Shown: positions 62,902 to 64,000 of the stretch, piece after piece
Layout: every line of letters begins with the position of its first letter
Position numbering within the stretch: position 1 is the first letter of the stretch
Source: UBA5072 sp041737175
GTDB taxonomy: Bacteria > Bacteroidota > Bacteroidia > Bacteroidales > UBA10428
Length of the DNA: 64,000 bases
Reading direction: 5' to 3'
Assembly (NCBI GenBank): GCA_041737175.1
Contig: JBGSSF010000021.1
Span: 1 to 64,000, forward strand
Translations under genes and position numbers: made by a program
The notes under the pieces: model-generated
The model's input: the letters and a program-made list of their open reading frames with translations, nothing else
Told to the model about the DNA's origin: nothing
Databases searched by the model: none

Positions 62902-64000
62902 GGATGGGATATCTTTTAAATTCTTTGGATCTGTCAAACAGGTACCTGTAAGTAATATACTCCTTAACAGGGATACAGCCAACGGCAATGAAGGTCTTTC
63001 TCATCTTGGGATTGAAATCTGCCACCCAGGAGAACTCAATTTCCGTGTAGTGAGGCTTATTCCTGAAAACCCCGGACAGGTTTTGTATGAATGCCGATTC
63101 AATTCCCAGGTTCTGGTACTTGGGTATGACACCCATCAGGAGACCTTTTGCCCTTGTTATGGTATTTCTTTTTTTTAACCACAGAAACTTCAGCACATCC
63201 AACAAACCGAGTTTTCCGCGCAGGTGCTTCAGTATTTGGTTGAGATCGGGGAACATGAGATATATTCCGATGGGTTTGCCTTCAAAATAGGCAATCCAGA
63301 TGAACTCTTCATCTAAAACTGGTTTGGCCTTTCTTAAGGTCTCCCTGATATACCCGGGTTCCAGAGGTTCAAAATTTTTCTTAAACGAAGCCCATGCTTC
63401 ATTGAACACTTCAATAAAGTCTTTCGTAAGTTTTTCCTCCTCTTTCCATGTAAAATGCCGGAACTCATATCCCGGTTTATGGAGTATCCATTCTGCAATT
63501 TTCTTTAGCCTTTCCGGCAACGGCTTTGTGATATCCAGATGAAATCCTTCCATTTTGTAGTACACCTGAAATCCATAGGATTCAAACAAATTTTGGTAAT
63601 AGGGTTGGTTATAAGGCACATCGAAGGAAGGATGTGTGAATCCGTTTACCAGTAAGCCCCAGTATTTATCGGTCTCTCCAAAATTAATGGGGCCATCCAT
63701 CGCTTCCATACCCTTTGCTTTCAGCCACTCCCTGGCAGTGTCAAAAAGAAGAAATGCAGCGTCTTTATCATCAATACATTCAAAAAAACCGGTACCCCCT
63801 GTGGGTTGTTCATAAGAATCCGCTAGGTTAAAATCGACAAAAGCGGCTATCCGGCCAATCAACTCTTTTTTTTCATCAGTAAGTACCCACCTTTCAACGA
63901 TTCCATGCCTGAAATACGTATTGATGCGTGGATCGAATATTCCCTGAATATCTTTATCGAGAGGACATACCCAGGTTTTGTCGTTCCTGTTGATGATCCG
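62891..64000 (-). CDS. GNAT-like N-acetyltransferase-fold protein, 5' end beyond the window
   Basis: The reading frame is open to the right edge (370 codons in the window), so the start is missing. It begins in the window with NDKTWVCPLDKDI, and the body has VERWVLTDEKKELIGRIAAF, GPINFGETDKYWGLLVNG and GVIPKYQNLGIESAFIQN. It resembles a widespread Bacteroidetes family annotated as GNAT-like or hypothetical. Acyl-CoA or peptidyl-type transfer is plausible, but no donor site can be proven here. It overlaps the FAD oxidoreductase gene, which suggests an operon with a lipid or pigment theme. Confidence 0.7.
   Translation of the reverse strand, partial: RIINRNDKTWVCPLDKDIQGIFDPRINTYFRHGIVERWVLTDEKKELIGRIAAFVDFNLADSYEQPTGGTGFFECIDDKDAAFLLFDTAREWLKAKGMEAMDGPINFGETDKYWGLLVNGFTHPSFDVPYNQPYYQNLFESYGFQVYYKMEGFHLDITKPLPERLKKIAEWILHKPGYEFRHFTWKEEEKLTKDFIEVFNEAWASFKKNFEPLEPGYIRETLRKAKPVLDEEFIWIAYFEGKPIGIYLMFPDLNQILKHLRGKLGLLDVLKFLWLKKRNTITRAKGLLMGVIPKYQNLGIESAFIQNLSGVFRNKPHYTEIEFSWVADFNPKMRKTFIAVGCIPVKEYITYRYLFDRSKEFKRYPIHEI

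Overview
The window is from a member of the Bacteroidota. The evidence is two SusC/SusD pairs, a hybrid two-component (HTCS) regulator, an ECF sigma factor with a FecR anti-sigma factor, two proteins with type IX secretion (T9SS) C-terminal sorting domains, and AT-rich start contexts that mostly lack Shine-Dalgarno sites. T9SS together with FISUMP-domain proteins and many exported Gfo/Idh/MocA enzymes suggests an environmental, plant-glycan-degrading Bacteroidales/Marinilabiliales-type organism rather than a gut Bacteroides; that placement is inference. I found no tRNA, rRNA, CRISPR array or intact mobile element.

Region 1 (1-16906, plus strand) looks like one long operon. It starts with cytoplasmic sugar entry: a sugar/proton symporter, a ROK sugar kinase, a long mannose-6-phosphate isomerase and a cupin glucose-6-phosphate isomerase, plus the end of another cupin isomerase at the left edge. 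Exported glycosidases follow: GH28, GH43, a GH5-like enzyme, GH29 fucosidase, a GH28-like enzyme and a second GH43. The last gene is a ThuA-FISUMP fusion. Gaps between genes are about 10-75 bases. The set fits a pectin-type, fucose- and arabinose-decorated plant polysaccharide.

Region 2 (17142-26885, plus strand) is a compact seven-gene run of exported enzymes: two TIM-barrel sugar isomerase/epimerase-like proteins, a GH95/DUF5703-like lipoprotein, a Gfo/Idh/MocA oxidoreductase, a third TIM-barrel protein, a PmoA-family (DUF6807) protein and a second Gfo/Idh/MocA oxidoreductase. This resembles an oxidation-based (3-keto-sugar) route of glycoside breakdown placed outside the cytoplasm. A soluble four-PAS hybrid histidine kinase follows at 27222-30671.

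Region 3 (30821-40840, minus strand) reads ECF sigma factor, FecR, STN-containing SusC, SusD, PmoA-family protein, Gfo/Idh/MocA oxidoreductase. It is a PUL-like unit with no classical glycosidase. Region 4 (40901-54432, minus strand) reads T9SS ELWxxDGT propeller, SusC, SusD, surface glycan-binding lipoprotein, GH30 endo-beta-1,6-galactanase-like enzyme and a modular T9SS GH30. It is divergent from an HTCS regulator (54663-58805) and probably targets beta-1,6-galactan side chains of type II arabinogalactan. Stem-loops lie in several intergenic gaps of both PULs.

Region 5 (58806-64000) holds a truncated copy of the region-2 TIM-barrel gene with an in-frame 333-base deletion between short direct repeats, a possible IS end, a Lys-rich small protein, two tail-to-tail FAD oxidoreductases of the CrtI/carotenoid-isomerase type and a GNAT-like gene running off the right edge. 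The strongest leads are the PmoA-Gfo/Idh pair found twice in the same order, the exported oxidative module, the ThuA-FISUMP fusion and the decayed duplicate at 58.9 kb.
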